Assembly (NCBI GenBank): GCA_027488865.1
Contig: JAIYAU010000025.1
Coordinates: 62,001-126,000 of the forward strand
Length of the DNA stretch: 64,000 nucleotides
Reading direction: 5' to 3'
DNA from: Cytophagaceae bacterium
GTDB lineage: Bacteria > Bacteroidota > Bacteroidia > Cytophagales > UBA9547
Each line of letters opens with the position of its first letter. Position 1 is the first letter of the stretch. The position numbers were made by a program, and so were the translations under genes. A model generated the notes under the pieces. It ran no database searches. It was given only the letters and a program-made list of their open reading frames with translations, and was not told the origin of the DNA. Shown piece after piece: positions 9,273 to 18,126 of this stretch.

Positions 9273-10579
9273 GATAACATTTTTTTTACCTTAAAGATTG
9301 AATACCAAAAACTACAGATCAAAGTGGATACCAATGTAGCTAAGCCAATACCAAATATCCCCAAATACCTGCACAAAAGCACTGATAATGAAATATTTAT
9401 AGTCAATTCGATTATGGAAATAATTGATAAAAAACTATGATTCCCCGAAACATTTAGAAGTGTCCAATTGGTGAAATAAACTGTGTAGACGGTAATATAT
9501 ACAGAGAACACATAGATTACATTTTGGTCAAAATCGATAGTCGGTCCGAGCCACAGTATTAAAATATCACCACCGAACAAGGAAATTACTATGCCTGCTA
9601 AAACAGCCAGAATGGATTGAATTATAATAATCTTAGAATATAGATTTTTTAACCTTTCCTTTTGATTGGTTTTAAGGAGGTTGACCATTTTAGGTATACT
9701 GATTTCAGTAACCTTTCTGATTAACTTTGATGAAATATCTGTTAGTCTAAAGCTAATGGCATAAATATAAATATACTCTGTTCCTAATAAGATACCAATA
9801 AGAATATTATCACTATTGAAAATAGCTATGTAAATGGCATTAAGAAATAAAAAATGTAAGCTGGGTTTTACATATTGCCTTATGGATTCGATTCTTACAA
9901 ACTGAAAAGATATTTTATACGACAAATACCGCTTGGAATAAATAATATTAACAAACAAAAAGAAAGCATTAATAAAAATCAAGAAGAAAGCAATGTCAAT
10001 CAAAGTGCCTTGATTGCGCAAAATTAGATGAAAACCAATATTGCTAAGTACAATCTTGGCTATTTCTATCAAGTTCTTATGAAAGATACTTCCAATTACA
10101 TACTGATTTATAGCTTCAAAAAACGTACTGAAATAGGTGGATAAAAATCCTACATATAGAATTAATAGAAGGATTTGATTTGAATCATTTCCGATATCAC
10201 TAACAAACAGTTTGTTAAAATTAACATACAAGAACAATATCACTGGCACTGTAAGAATAAATGTAACCAGTATTGTAAAAAATACCGAACTAAAAAGCCT
10301 ATTTAGTTGTAAATCTTTGTCTGAATCATCATGCTTAATTTTAATATATTCAGCTATAAGGTTGTTAATAAAGCCAAAGTTAAAAAGTATTAAATAGTTG
10401 GTTATATTCTGCATCAGTATCCATATCCCATACTGACCTACCCCAATAGATTGAATAAATAAGGGCGTCTGGAATATCATGGCACAGGTTTGAACAAAAA
10501 AAACTACATATGAAGTGCTAAGCAGTTTTAAAAAGTGGAAGTTTTTTTTTATCAATACAAAAAAATCGAATATCCGCAT
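9269..10579 (-). CDS. Wzx-type oligosaccharide flippase (MATE/MVF-like)
   Basis: A 436-aa integral membrane protein with about 12-14 helices from end to end. The start resembles polysaccharide exporters (LKLLSTSYVVFFVQTCAMIFQTPLFIQSIGVGQYGIW), followed by FGFINNLIAEYIK and the later VTEISIPKMVNLL ... LFGGDILILWLGPTIDF typical of the Wzx/PST group. It would move undecaprenyl-linked oligosaccharide units across the inner membrane. It is transcribed after the GT2 gene (12 nt gap) on the minus strand. Confidence 0.88.
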   Translation of the reverse strand: MRIFDFFVLIKKNFHFLKLLSTSYVVFFVQTCAMIFQTPLFIQSIGVGQYGIWILMQNITNYLILFNFGFINNLIAEYIKIKHDDSDKDLQLNRLFSSVFFTILVTFILTVPVILFLYVNFNKLFVSDIGNDSNQILLLILYVGFLSTYFSTFFEAINQYVIGSIFHKNLIEIAKIVLSNIGFHLILRNQGTLIDIAFFLIFINAFFLFVNIIYSKRYLSYKISFQFVRIESIRQYVKPSLHFLFLNAIYIAIFNSDNILIGILLGTEYIYIYAISFRLTDISSKLIRKVTEISIPKMVNLLKTNQKERLKNLYSKIIIIQSILAVLAGIVISLFGGDILILWLGPTIDFDQNVIYVFSVYITVYTVYFTNWTLLNVSGNHSFLSIISIIELTINISLSVLLCRYLGIFGIGLATLVSTLICSFWYSIFKVKKMLS

Positions 10580-10590
10580 TTTTACTTTAG

Positions 10591-11616
10591 TTACTTAAAT
10601 GATTTCTTTTTTAAAAACTTAGCCAACCATTCTACATCTAGTTTAAAGTAACTCATAATGATACCAATGATGGCTCTCAACCTCCATAAAATGTTAATAG
10701 TTTTTGTATCCAGAAGACAATTCATGTAATCGGTACGTGCAGAGCCATACATTTTGGAAATTAACTTGTACCTTCCAGATATTGCATAAGCCTTCATTAT
10801 CTTATTATTGCTGTATCTTTTAATACTTCCAATATTAATATCGCTTGTAATGATTGATGAATTTTTAGCGTAATGATCAAGAACAAATTCTTTTTTGGTA
10901 AGTGCTATGTCTATGATGTGCTTTTTTGTGGTTTGTTCTGGAAAAATTCTCCAATTAGACAAGCTTTTGTCTACAAAACCAAATCGCCCAATCAATGACA
11001 AATTTAGAATAGTCGGATAATCGACTAGAGGAAAACCTTTAAAGCTTGTAAATCCACCAATCAACTCCAATGCAGTTTTTTTTATCATAACAGTAACCGC
11101 TGGAATAATATTCTCGAAATACAAAATGCCTAGAATGGAAGAGGGTGGGCTATTTTCAAAATATTCTGAATTGATAAACGGCAACACAAGGTCTTTCGGA
11201 GACACATACATAATTTTTTCAGTTTTTGAATCAAAAATATTGGCATTACCCCAAATCAGGACATAATCAGGATCCAAATTTATTTTTGCAACATAATTTA
11301 TCAATTTTTCTTGTTCCCAAAAATCATCGCCTTCTAATATAGCCACATATTCTCCTCTGCATAACTGAAGAGCCAGATTATATGTTTCACTCAGCCGAAA
11401 TACGCCTTTGTTGCTTTGATAAAAGTAGTGAATCCTTGTGTCCCGATCCGCATAATCCATTATTATCTCCTTAGTATTGTCTGAGCTGCCGTCATCAATT
11501 ATGATCATTTCCCAATTGGTATAGGTTTGTGTTAAAACACTATCTATAGTTTTCGAAATAAATTTAGCATGGTTATAAGTGGGCGTAATTATTGATATCA
11601 ATGGAGAATTTTTCAC
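10591..11616 (-). CDS. Family 2 glycosyltransferase
   Basis: A 341-aa GT-A-fold transferase. The first 20 residues (PLISIITPTYNHAKFISKTI) and NWEMIIIDDGSSDNT give the nucleotide-sugar binding strand. GEYVAILEGDDFW supplies the DxD-like acidic motif (EGDD), and QEKLI follows. No transmembrane segment is evident. It probably adds one sugar to the lipid-linked repeat unit that the neighbouring flippase exports. It is divergent from the GT1 gene, whose start I place at 11664, leaving a 47-nt shared promoter space. Confidence 0.93.
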   Translation of the reverse strand: MKNSPLISIITPTYNHAKFISKTIDSVLTQTYTNWEMIIIDDGSSDNTKEIIMDYADRDTRIHYFYQSNKGVFRLSETYNLALQLCRGEYVAILEGDDFWEQEKLINYVAKINLDPDYVLIWGNANIFDSKTEKIMYVSPKDLVLPFINSEYFENSPPSSILGILYFENIIPAVTVMIKKTALELIGGFTSFKGFPLVDYPTILNLSLIGRFGFVDKSLSNWRIFPEQTTKKHIIDIALTKKEFVLDHYAKNSSIITSDINIGSIKRYSNNKIMKAYAISGRYKLISKMYGSARTDYMNCLLDTKTINILWRLRAIIGIIMSYFKLDVEWLAKFLKKKSFK

Positions 11617-11632
11617 TTTCCTTTTTTAGTTA

Positions 11633-11640
11633 TAGTTTTG
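11633..11640 (+). promoter_or_regulatory. Candidate -7 box for the GT1 gene
   Basis: TAGTTTTG is an exact TAnnTTTG match; the -33 position holds TTT rather than TTG. Transcription would start near 11647, downstream of the ATG at 11601 and upstream of the TTG at 11664, which favours the TTG start. Confidence 0.4.
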
Positions 11641-11663
11641 TAATATATCAATCCAATAAAAAA

Positions 11664-12716
11664 TTGAAAATTCTTTATTTTTATCCGAACAAAGCGACAT
11701 TCGTAAACAAAGATATTACAATATTATCTAAAAGTTATGAGGTCGTGACCTTTGAGTTTTTTGCTTATCCAAAATGGAAGACTCCTTATATTTTTTTGAA
11801 ACAACTTATCTTTATAATTTTAAAAATTAGAAGCACAGATTTATTAATTTGTCAGTTTGCTGGTTATCATTCCTTCCTTCCATGTGTTTTTGCCACTCTT
11901 TTCAAAAGAAAATCTATAATCATTTTAGGAGGTACAGATTGTTGTTCTTTTCCATCCATTGGATACGGAGCATATCAGAAAAGGATATTGTCAAATTTTA
12001 CACGTTGGTCAATACAACTAGCTACTCACCTTTCACCCGTTCACGAATCAATGCAGCTATACGACTATAGCTATGATGACAATGATTTCCCAAAGCAGGG
12101 GTTTGAATACTTCTGTGGTAAAGTTAAAGCGGATATAAAAACCATATATAATGGGTATGATAGTGAAAAGTTCAAAGATTTAAAAAAAGTGAGAATACCC
12201 AATTCATTTATAACAGTAGCCATGAGGGTATCAGGTACTAACTTTAATTTGAAAGGAATTGATCTGATCTTTAAAATAGCCAGAGTTTTAGAATCTTATA
12301 AATTTACAGTTATAGGAAACGCCTCATTTTCAAAAATGGATGTACCTCCTAATGTTGAATTGATTCCCCAATTGGCTAACGAAGAACTCATTGAATATTA
12401 CAACCACCACGAATTTTATTTACAATTGTCAATGTCAGAAGGATTTCCCAATGCTTTGTGTGAAGCCATGTTATGTGGGTGCATTCCAATTGGATCAAAC
12501 GTAAGTTCGATTCCGTTTATAATTGCAGATAGTGGCTTTATTTTGTCAAAAAGGAATGAAAAATTGTTGGTTGAGCTAATTACTAAAATCAAAAATGAAG
12601 ACAAAAGCATTTTAGCTCAAACTGCACGACAACGCATCGTAAGTAATTTTACCTTAGAAAAAAGAACACAGATATTCACATATTGGATAAATAGCATATT
12701 GAAATCAGTTGATTGA
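11664..12716 (+). CDS. Family 1 (GT-B) glycosyltransferase
   Basis: Starting at TTG 11664 the protein is 350 aa and opens with the first Rossmann strand (KILYFYPNKATFVNKDI). The C-terminal donor-binding half shows NVELIPQLANEELIEYYN and FYLQLSMSEGFPNALCEAMLCGCIPIGSNVSSIP, the EGFPNALCEAM block being the GT4-type EX7E motif. An in-frame ATG at 11601 would add 21 odd residues and overlap the start of the divergent GT2 gene, so I prefer TTG; this choice is uncertain by those 63 nt. The role is sugar addition in surface-polysaccharide assembly. Confidence 0.88.
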   Translation: MKILYFYPNKATFVNKDITILSKSYEVVTFEFFAYPKWKTPYIFLKQLIFIILKIRSTDLLICQFAGYHSFLPCVFATLFKRKSIIILGGTDCCSFPSIGYGAYQKRILSNFTRWSIQLATHLSPVHESMQLYDYSYDDNDFPKQGFEYFCGKVKADIKTIYNGYDSEKFKDLKKVRIPNSFITVAMRVSGTNFNLKGIDLIFKIARVLESYKFTVIGNASFSKMDVPPNVELIPQLANEELIEYYNHHEFYLQLSMSEGFPNALCEAMLCGCIPIGSNVSSIPFIIADSGFILSKRNEKLLVELITKIKNEDKSILAQTARQRIVSNFTLEKRTQIFTYWINSILKSVD

Positions 12717-13066
12717 GGCGGCTAATAAGAGTATCCATTGAGATGGCCTTACCTACTAATTATTTTAGACTTTTGTTTATGAATTGTATTAAAAACTATT
12801 GATTCTATTTTATGGATTAGGCAATTATGTATTGTTTATTTCATGAAATATTCAATTTAAACAATCGAGATTCTTGTGCAAGTTATCTTACCTATTATCT
12901 ATTAAGTAAGTTACTTTCAACAATCTGATATTCAATAATTTATTTTCTGACCTTAACATTCGAATCTTACAGATACCTTATAAACACAAACCTTTTCTGC
13001 AATCTCCTTATTTACAAATTTTAAAAACTTAAATAATAGATTTATATTTCGTAAAATGAATCAATA
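12717..13066. other. 350-bp intergenic region, nothing recognised
   Basis: AT-rich with no open frame of interest, no hairpin with a T-run and no clear TAnnTTTG box. It marks the right edge of the polysaccharide island. Confidence 0.5.
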
Positions 13067-13489
13067 ATGAAAATAATACTGGTAATAGTGTATTTATTAA
13101 ACCTAGGGTATTTAAAAGCTCAAAATGATACAATTACTAGCTCTAGTGGTTTAAAATTTATTACTTTAAAAGAAGGTAAAGGAGAACATCCTAAAAATAA
13201 CAACACCGCTAAAGTGAGATTCACTGGAAAATTTATTGATGGCAAAATCTTTGAAACTACAGAAGAAGGTAGCGCCCCTTTTAAATTTAAGGTAGGTGCA
13301 AAGGAGGTAATTCCTGCTTGGGATGAGGCAGTTTTAATGATGAAAAAAGGAAGCAAAGCCGTAATTGTGGTTCCACCTTCATTAGCTTATGGCACTACTG
13401 GCTATAGAAATCCTGATAATGAATCTACCTATTTGATCCCGCCTAACACGACCTTGATTTATGAAATTTGGCTTTTGGATTTTAAATAG
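13067..13489 (+). CDS. Secreted FKBP-type peptidyl-prolyl isomerase
   Basis: A 140-aa periplasmic folding catalyst. Residues 1-19 are a signal peptide ending LKAQ. The FKBP domain follows with the typical GKGEHPKNNNTAKVRFTGKF, DGKIFETT, FKVGAKEVIPAWDEAV and VVPPSLAYG; the late TLIYEIWLLDF strand completes the fold. The glycine-rich YG(TTGY) region fits an active FKBP pocket. It is convergent with the macro-domain remnant (6 nt between stops). Confidence 0.94.
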   Translation: MKIILVIVYLLNLGYLKAQNDTITSSSGLKFITLKEGKGEHPKNNNTAKVRFTGKFIDGKIFETTEEGSAPFKFKVGAKEVIPAWDEAVLMMKKGSKAVIVVPPSLAYGTTGYRNPDNESTYLIPPNTTLIYEIWLLDFK

Positions 13490-13495
13490 CCACCA

Positions 13496-13966
13496 TTAAT
13501 AGTCATATACCCAAGTCTCAATTCCTTGCTTAATTAATGTATTCATAATAATTGGCTCAATTTTTTCCCATTTACCACCTGCCAAACCACAACCTATCCG
13601 AGGCATATGAACAGAGGCATTTAGCTCTTTAGATATTACGACAAGCTGTTCTAAACAATCATTTACAGCCTCATATCTTATTGGTACTCCATTACTACCG
13701 GTTTTTGTGCCTTTCTGGCCAATCATATTAGCGACGTAAATGTATGTTTCAACCTTTACAATTTGAACCTTACCTAACCCGAAATCATTATTTGCCCTTT
13801 CATTGTACCAGTTTCTATATTCGGCTTCTGGGCTTAGCCATCTCTTAGATACTGCCAAAACAAAGCCTTTACCCCATCTGCCTAAATCATTACAAATATG
13901 TGCAATGATTTTTGTCCCTTGGGACTGAGGTGCAGTAGCATCTACTTTTAGTTAAATTATTTCCAT
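13496..13966 (-). pseudogene. Macro-domain (ADP-ribose-binding) gene with an in-frame stop at codon 5
   Basis: From the ATG at 13964-13966 the frame reads MEII, then TAA (13952-13954), then LKVDATAPQSQGTKIIAHIC and on without a break to 13496 (156 codons). The post-stop part has the whole remaining macro fold: HICNDLGRWGKGFVLAVSKR, NMIGQKG, and MPRIGCGLAGGKW. Relatives I recall start MEI-x-YLKGDAT, so TAA sits where Tyr is expected and Val replaces Gly of the GD motif. A TTG at 13856-13858 could give a 120-aa product lacking the first strands. It may be an inactive gene, a recent nonsense mutation or a sequencing error. Confidence 0.75.
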
Positions 13967-14047
13967 TTAGAATGAATTAATAAATCTATGGTTTCGATTT
14001 TATCTTCTAGGTTCTAAGTTTACAACTCATTACTTCAAATAAAAAAA

Positions 14048-15409
14048 TCAATAAACCGTATCTACATAACAATTTGGATGGCTGTTTATAAAATCTTCGA
14101 GGGAAGCTTGGTCGACTAAGGAGTTATAATGACACAACGTTAATAGTCCTGCATTTATGTTTTCGAGTTTTTTAATTTTGGTGTAGGATATATTTAAGTA
14201 CTCTAAACCAACAAGTTGGCTCACACCATCTAAATCTGTTACCAACGTGCTAGAGATGTCAAGGGTGTGTAATTTGGTTATTTTAGATAACAGTATAAAA
14301 CTGGCCAACTTGGTTTGTCCTAAATACAAATATTCTAAGGAATCTAAATTTTGTAAGGCTTCAAAATTGCTTATTGGTGTATTGGAGGCATTTAATGATT
14401 TTAATTGATGTAAGTGCTCAATACCTTTTAAAGAAGACACCTTTGTTTCAATTAGTTCTAGATATTCTAAATTTACACAATTAGCTAATTCTGTAAGGTT
14501 ATTAATTGGCGTATAATTAATGGATAAATAAGTCAATAACTCTTTATTTTTCAATGATTTAAGGTTATTGACTGAGGTAAAACCTATGGATATACTTTTT
14601 AGATTTTTTAATTCTTCAAGTGCATCCAAATTATCAATAAATGTATAGTTAAATTCAACAATTTCTAATTTGGTTAAATATTTTATTGCATCTATGTTTC
14701 TGAGGCATAAATTACTGGCATAAAGATTAAGAAGATTACTAAATTTATCGATCCCGTCTAAGGTGGTCAAATAATTTTGATTTAGATAAATTGTCTCCAA
14801 ATTAGGCATTGATGCAAACTGGGCAAGGCTTTCTATTTTGGTGCTTGAAATATCCAACAGTTCCAAAGATTCTATTTGACCGATTTCATACAAGTTATCT
14901 ACTTTCAAAAAACTTGCATGGAGCCTTTTTAATTTTTTTAAAGATGCTAAGGGTTGTAAACTATTGACTCTTAAGGATACTATCGATAATTCTTCAAGAT
15001 TTTTTAGGGCTTTAATTGGGCTAATATCATTTACCATAGAATAGGAAATATCCAACAATTCTAAGGATTCCATATAGGACAAAGCTGAAATATCGCACAC
15101 TCTTGAGTTACCTAACCAAAGACTTTTTAACACTTTAAATGGCTTAAGCGGCTCTAAGTCAATTATATCTATACTATTAAGAGGCTCGGTGTATAATGAA
15201 ATAGAATCTAAAGACAACAATTGTTCAAGTTGGTCATCGTCGGGATCTCCTTCAAATTGTTGTAGATTTCGAAAAAGGTTTTTCCAGCCCGTTTTTAATC
15301 TATTCCACCATAACCTTGCATTAAAGGATCCTTCACGAAAAGAAATTTGTCCTTCGTTAACCAAATTACCCGACCTGCCCGGTATTGAAGGATCTTGTTG
15401 TGGAGTCAT
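14048..15409 (-). CDS. Cytoplasmic leucine-rich-repeat protein
   Basis: A 453-aa protein without a signal peptide or membrane segment. After ~75 polar residues (MTPQQDPSIPGRSGNLVNEG; a WWNRLKTGWKNLF helix) it is built of about sixteen 22-23-residue repeats of the SDS22/internalin type (L--L-IS-T-I--L--L--L--L), e.g. LELLDISSTKIESLAQF and LEYLYLGQTKLASFILL. Such solenoids bind other proteins. Its own promoter lies at 15444-15474. It is divergent from the WG-repeat gene; whether they work together is unknown. Confidence 0.85.
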   Translation of the reverse strand: MTPQQDPSIPGRSGNLVNEGQISFREGSFNARLWWNRLKTGWKNLFRNLQQFEGDPDDDQLEQLLSLDSISLYTEPLNSIDIIDLEPLKPFKVLKSLWLGNSRVCDISALSYMESLELLDISYSMVNDISPIKALKNLEELSIVSLRVNSLQPLASLKKLKRLHASFLKVDNLYEIGQIESLELLDISSTKIESLAQFASMPNLETIYLNQNYLTTLDGIDKFSNLLNLYASNLCLRNIDAIKYLTKLEIVEFNYTFIDNLDALEELKNLKSISIGFTSVNNLKSLKNKELLTYLSINYTPINNLTELANCVNLEYLELIETKVSSLKGIEHLHQLKSLNASNTPISNFEALQNLDSLEYLYLGQTKLASFILLSKITKLHTLDISSTLVTDLDGVSQLVGLEYLNISYTKIKKLENINAGLLTLCHYNSLVDQASLEDFINSHPNCYVDTVY

Positions 15410-15443
15410 AAACCTAGGTGATAAAAAACTACGAGATAAAATG

Positions 15444-15474
15444 CAAAGCTACATTTTTATGCAAGAATGGCCAA
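15444..15474 (-). promoter_or_regulatory. Bacteroidota promoter of the LRR gene
   Basis: On the minus strand TTG (15472-15474) is followed by 20 nt and TAGCTTTG (15444-15451), an exact TAnnTTTG. The start codon is ~35 nt further on. Confidence 0.55.
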
Positions 15475-15539
15475 AAGCTTAGTTAAAATTGAATCAATTA
15501 TTAAAACAGTTAGCTCAAAATTTAACTATTTTTGCATCA

Positions 15540-17318
15540 ATGAATGGAGCACACACGATTAATAAAACATTTTTATGCATTACCTACTTTTTGTGCCTTC
15601 ATTATTCTATTTATTGCCAACAACCATCCACTAATTACACTCTGGTTGCTCCTGCTGATCTTTATAAAAAAGGTTCTTTTATTGTAGAGAAAGGCGGACT
15701 TCAGGGTATCAATACCAAAAAAAATAAACAACTAATTCCTGCCATTTATAAGAAAGTGATACCGGTTCACAAAGAACTGGCCTTGATTATAGATACAAAT
15801 GGCTACTACGGTTGTTATCATTTAAAAGAAAGTATTCCGTGCAAATACGATAGCATGATTTTTTGTAATGATAGCTTAGTCGTAGTTAAAAGCAATTCAA
15901 AATATGGGCTACTTTCAATTAATAACCATGAGTTGTTGAGTACAAAGTATAAATCGATCTGTATTAATGCCTATGGCAATACTTTAGTTGAGACCTTTAA
16001 TCATTATATAATTGTTGGTGAGCGACTTGACACAATCAAGATAGATGCAGATGAGCTTAATTTTGTCGACAGCCTATATCATTATTCTTATAATAACGTG
16101 CACGTATTGTTAAATCATGAGGGAATGACAATTGGACAGGGGGATTATAACTGGCTTTTTGATTATAAATGTAAATTAAACCCAAACCGAGATACCATAA
16201 CCAACTTAACTACAATCGTTACATCAGACTCTTTATTGTCTTTTAAACAAAATGATTATTGGGGTGTAGTAAATGTATTTGGCGACACCATACTACCCGC
16301 CATTTTTGACCAAATTTTTCCAATTAAAGATAGCCTTTTAGTGTTTAAAACAGGTAAAAAATATGGCTTTGCCAACAAATACGGTAAAATAAGTTTAATG
16401 CCTTTTGCAGACAGCCTAAGAATATTAAATGAAAAATCAGTTCTTTTTAAAAATAACCATTATTGGGGCATATTAGATCACAATGGGTTTATTAAATCAG
16501 ACACACTTTATGAATGTATTGAAGAAATTTTTACGAATAAATGTTTTTATACTAAAAATAAGACCAAAAATGGAATAATAGGCTATGATGGTAATCTAAT
16601 TTTGTCATGTGACTATCCCTATCTTCTTTCACAAACCTCTGAGGGTTTGATAACTGTAAAAAATGAATCTCAATATTTGGCAATAGTGGGCACAGAAGGC
16701 AGACAATTATTGGACACCACCTATCAATATCAGGAAATTTTAGATTTCAAAAGAGGGTATGCTAGAGTAAAAAAATTTGACAAATATGGATTTATTAATA
16801 GTGAAGGAGGGCTCACTATTGCTACTCAATATCCCAAGGTGGGTGAGATCGTGAATAATAGAGTGGCTGTGATGATAAAAAATAAATGGGCTGTAGTAGA
16901 TGGATGGGAGAAAATGATCTGTCAGCCATATTATAGCTATTGCAGTACTTTTGTTGATAGTGTGGCCATTGCTTCGAGAGATAACAAGTTTTTGATGCTT
17001 GGTTTTCATGGAAAAGAACTATTTGAACCAAAGTATGAAAGCATTAGTAAGTTGTATGACAATAGGTATTTAGTTTTTAAAGGCAAGAAGGCAGGTTTAA
17101 TTAATAAAGAAGGTCACGAAATTATTTTTACCAAATACGATTCTATTGTAAGTGCCAACGACCGATTGCTGATTTATAAAGATTTTGGGAAGTATGGAAT
17201 TTTAACTCTTGATGACGTAAAACTATGTAATCCAAGTTTCGAAAAATTATTGCTACATCCAACAAAAAAAGAGTACATTATACTGGTAAGAGGTAAGTGG
17301 AATGTTTTTCAATTTTGA
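15540..17318 (+). CDS. Secreted WG-repeat protein
   Basis: A 592-aa protein with a signal peptide (FLCITYFLCLHYSIYCQQ) and about ten WG-type beta repeats: a strand with (W/Y)G-h-h, a G-x-x-hhP-x-hYD-x-h element and an acidic or basic turn, e.g. YWGVVNVFGDTILPAIFDQI, KYGFANKYGKISLMPF, KYGFINSEGG. These repeats occur in many secreted Bacteroidota proteins of unknown task. The frame is open from a TTG at 15489, but the ATG at 15540 sits just before the signal peptide. Its stop is 3 nt from the stop of the convergent kinase gene. Confidence 0.85.
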   Translation: MNGAHTINKTFLCITYFLCLHYSIYCQQPSTNYTLVAPADLYKKGSFIVEKGGLQGINTKKNKQLIPAIYKKVIPVHKELALIIDTNGYYGCYHLKESIPCKYDSMIFCNDSLVVVKSNSKYGLLSINNHELLSTKYKSICINAYGNTLVETFNHYIIVGERLDTIKIDADELNFVDSLYHYSYNNVHVLLNHEGMTIGQGDYNWLFDYKCKLNPNRDTITNLTTIVTSDSLLSFKQNDYWGVVNVFGDTILPAIFDQIFPIKDSLLVFKTGKKYGFANKYGKISLMPFADSLRILNEKSVLFKNNHYWGILDHNGFIKSDTLYECIEEIFTNKCFYTKNKTKNGIIGYDGNLILSCDYPYLLSQTSEGLITVKNESQYLAIVGTEGRQLLDTTYQYQEILDFKRGYARVKKFDKYGFINSEGGLTIATQYPKVGEIVNNRVAVMIKNKWAVVDGWEKMICQPYYSYCSTFVDSVAIASRDNKFLMLGFHGKELFEPKYESISKLYDNRYLVFKGKKAGLINKEGHEIIFTKYDSIVSANDRLLIYKDFGKYGILTLDDVKLCNPSFEKLLLHPTKKEYIILVRGKWNVFQF

Positions 17319-17321
17319 GTA

Positions 17322-17747
17322 TTACAATATTGAAAAATTAGAAACATGCTTGTAAAGGGTGCAAATATTAAACGTTTTTTCAACACGATATTCAATCTTA
17401 TCCATGATTCTATTTACTAACATTAATCCCAGTCCACCTTTTCGCTTCGTTTCTACTATTTCTTGCAAGCTTGTAGATTTATGTTCTATTGGATTGTAAG
17501 AAAGGCCACTATCTTTAATTTTTACAACAATATTTTCTTGCTCCTTTTTCAGTTCCAATTCCAGATTTTTGTTTATGTCACAGTTGCATGAATGAATAAT
17601 TACATTTGCACATACTTCATCTACTGCAAGCACAATTACATCAGATTCTTGATCATTCACCTCCAATTCGGCCAATGAGGTATTGACAAAATCACGAATG
17701 ACCTTTAAATTTTCTTTAGAACAAGATATTTTAATTTGATAATTCAT
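17322..17747 (-). CDS. RsbW/SpoIIAB-like anti-sigma-type serine kinase (GHKL ATPase)
   Basis: A 141-aa stand-alone GHKL ATPase domain. The N-box is VLAVDEVCANVIIHSC, the G1-like box KIKDSGLSYNP, and the G2 box KRKGGLGLMLVNRIMD. In partner-switching systems such kinases phosphorylate a STAS antagonist and bind a target (often a sigma factor). No B-type sigma gene is next to it, so the target may be another protein. Its ATG overlaps the 3' end of the STAS gene by 17 nt, implying translational coupling. Confidence 0.88.
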   Translation of the reverse strand: MNYQIKISCSKENLKVIRDFVNTSLAELEVNDQESDVIVLAVDEVCANVIIHSCNCDINKNLELELKKEQENIVVKIKDSGLSYNPIEHKSTSLQEIVETKRKGGLGLMLVNRIMDKIEYRVEKTFNICTLYKHVSNFSIL

Positions 17748-18078
17748 TTACCTTCTTAATCGCTTTTTCTTTATTTTCCTCAAAATTAAGTAACTGATCT
17801 AGTCCTAATATTCTAAATACATTATGCACCTTATCTGTTACATTATACAATACAAAACCAATTCTTTTTTCGTTAATATCTTGAATATAAGACATAAAAA
17901 CACCTAATCCAGCCGACGAAATATAGCTTAGTTTTTCACAATCAACTAATATTTTCAATTCATTATTAGCCAATGCTTTGTCTAATACCGTGTCTAAATC
18001 AATAGATGAGGATGCGTCTACCTCGCCCTCTATTTGAACAATAAACAAATCTTCTGTTTTGGAGGATGTTATTTTCAT
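17731..18078 (-). CDS. STAS-domain anti-anti-sigma factor (SpoIIAA/RsbV-like)
   Basis: A 115-aa single STAS domain. The signature around the phosphorylatable Ser is DCEKLSYISSAGLGVFMSYI (~residues 46-65); the N-terminal VQIEGEVDASSSIDLD and the following VLYNVTDKVHNVFRILGLDQ complete the fold. It should be phosphorylated by the kinase encoded downstream and dephosphorylated by the SpoIIE-type phosphatase encoded 48 nt upstream. Confidence 0.92.
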   Translation of the reverse strand: MKITSSKTEDLFIVQIEGEVDASSSIDLDTVLDKALANNELKILVDCEKLSYISSAGLGVFMSYIQDINEKRIGFVLYNVTDKVHNVFRILGLDQLLNFEENKEKAIKKVNELSN

Positions 18079-18126
18079 GGCCTTAATAATTTGAATACGA
18101 AAAAATTATAAATTGGTTTTTAAAAA

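Noticed and set aside
13496-13858. Macro protein starting at TTG 13858 as the intact gene
   Set aside because: That start removes the first beta strands and the HICNDLGRWGKG segment; the same frame continues upstream with macro-domain residues, so the gene is better described as interrupted.
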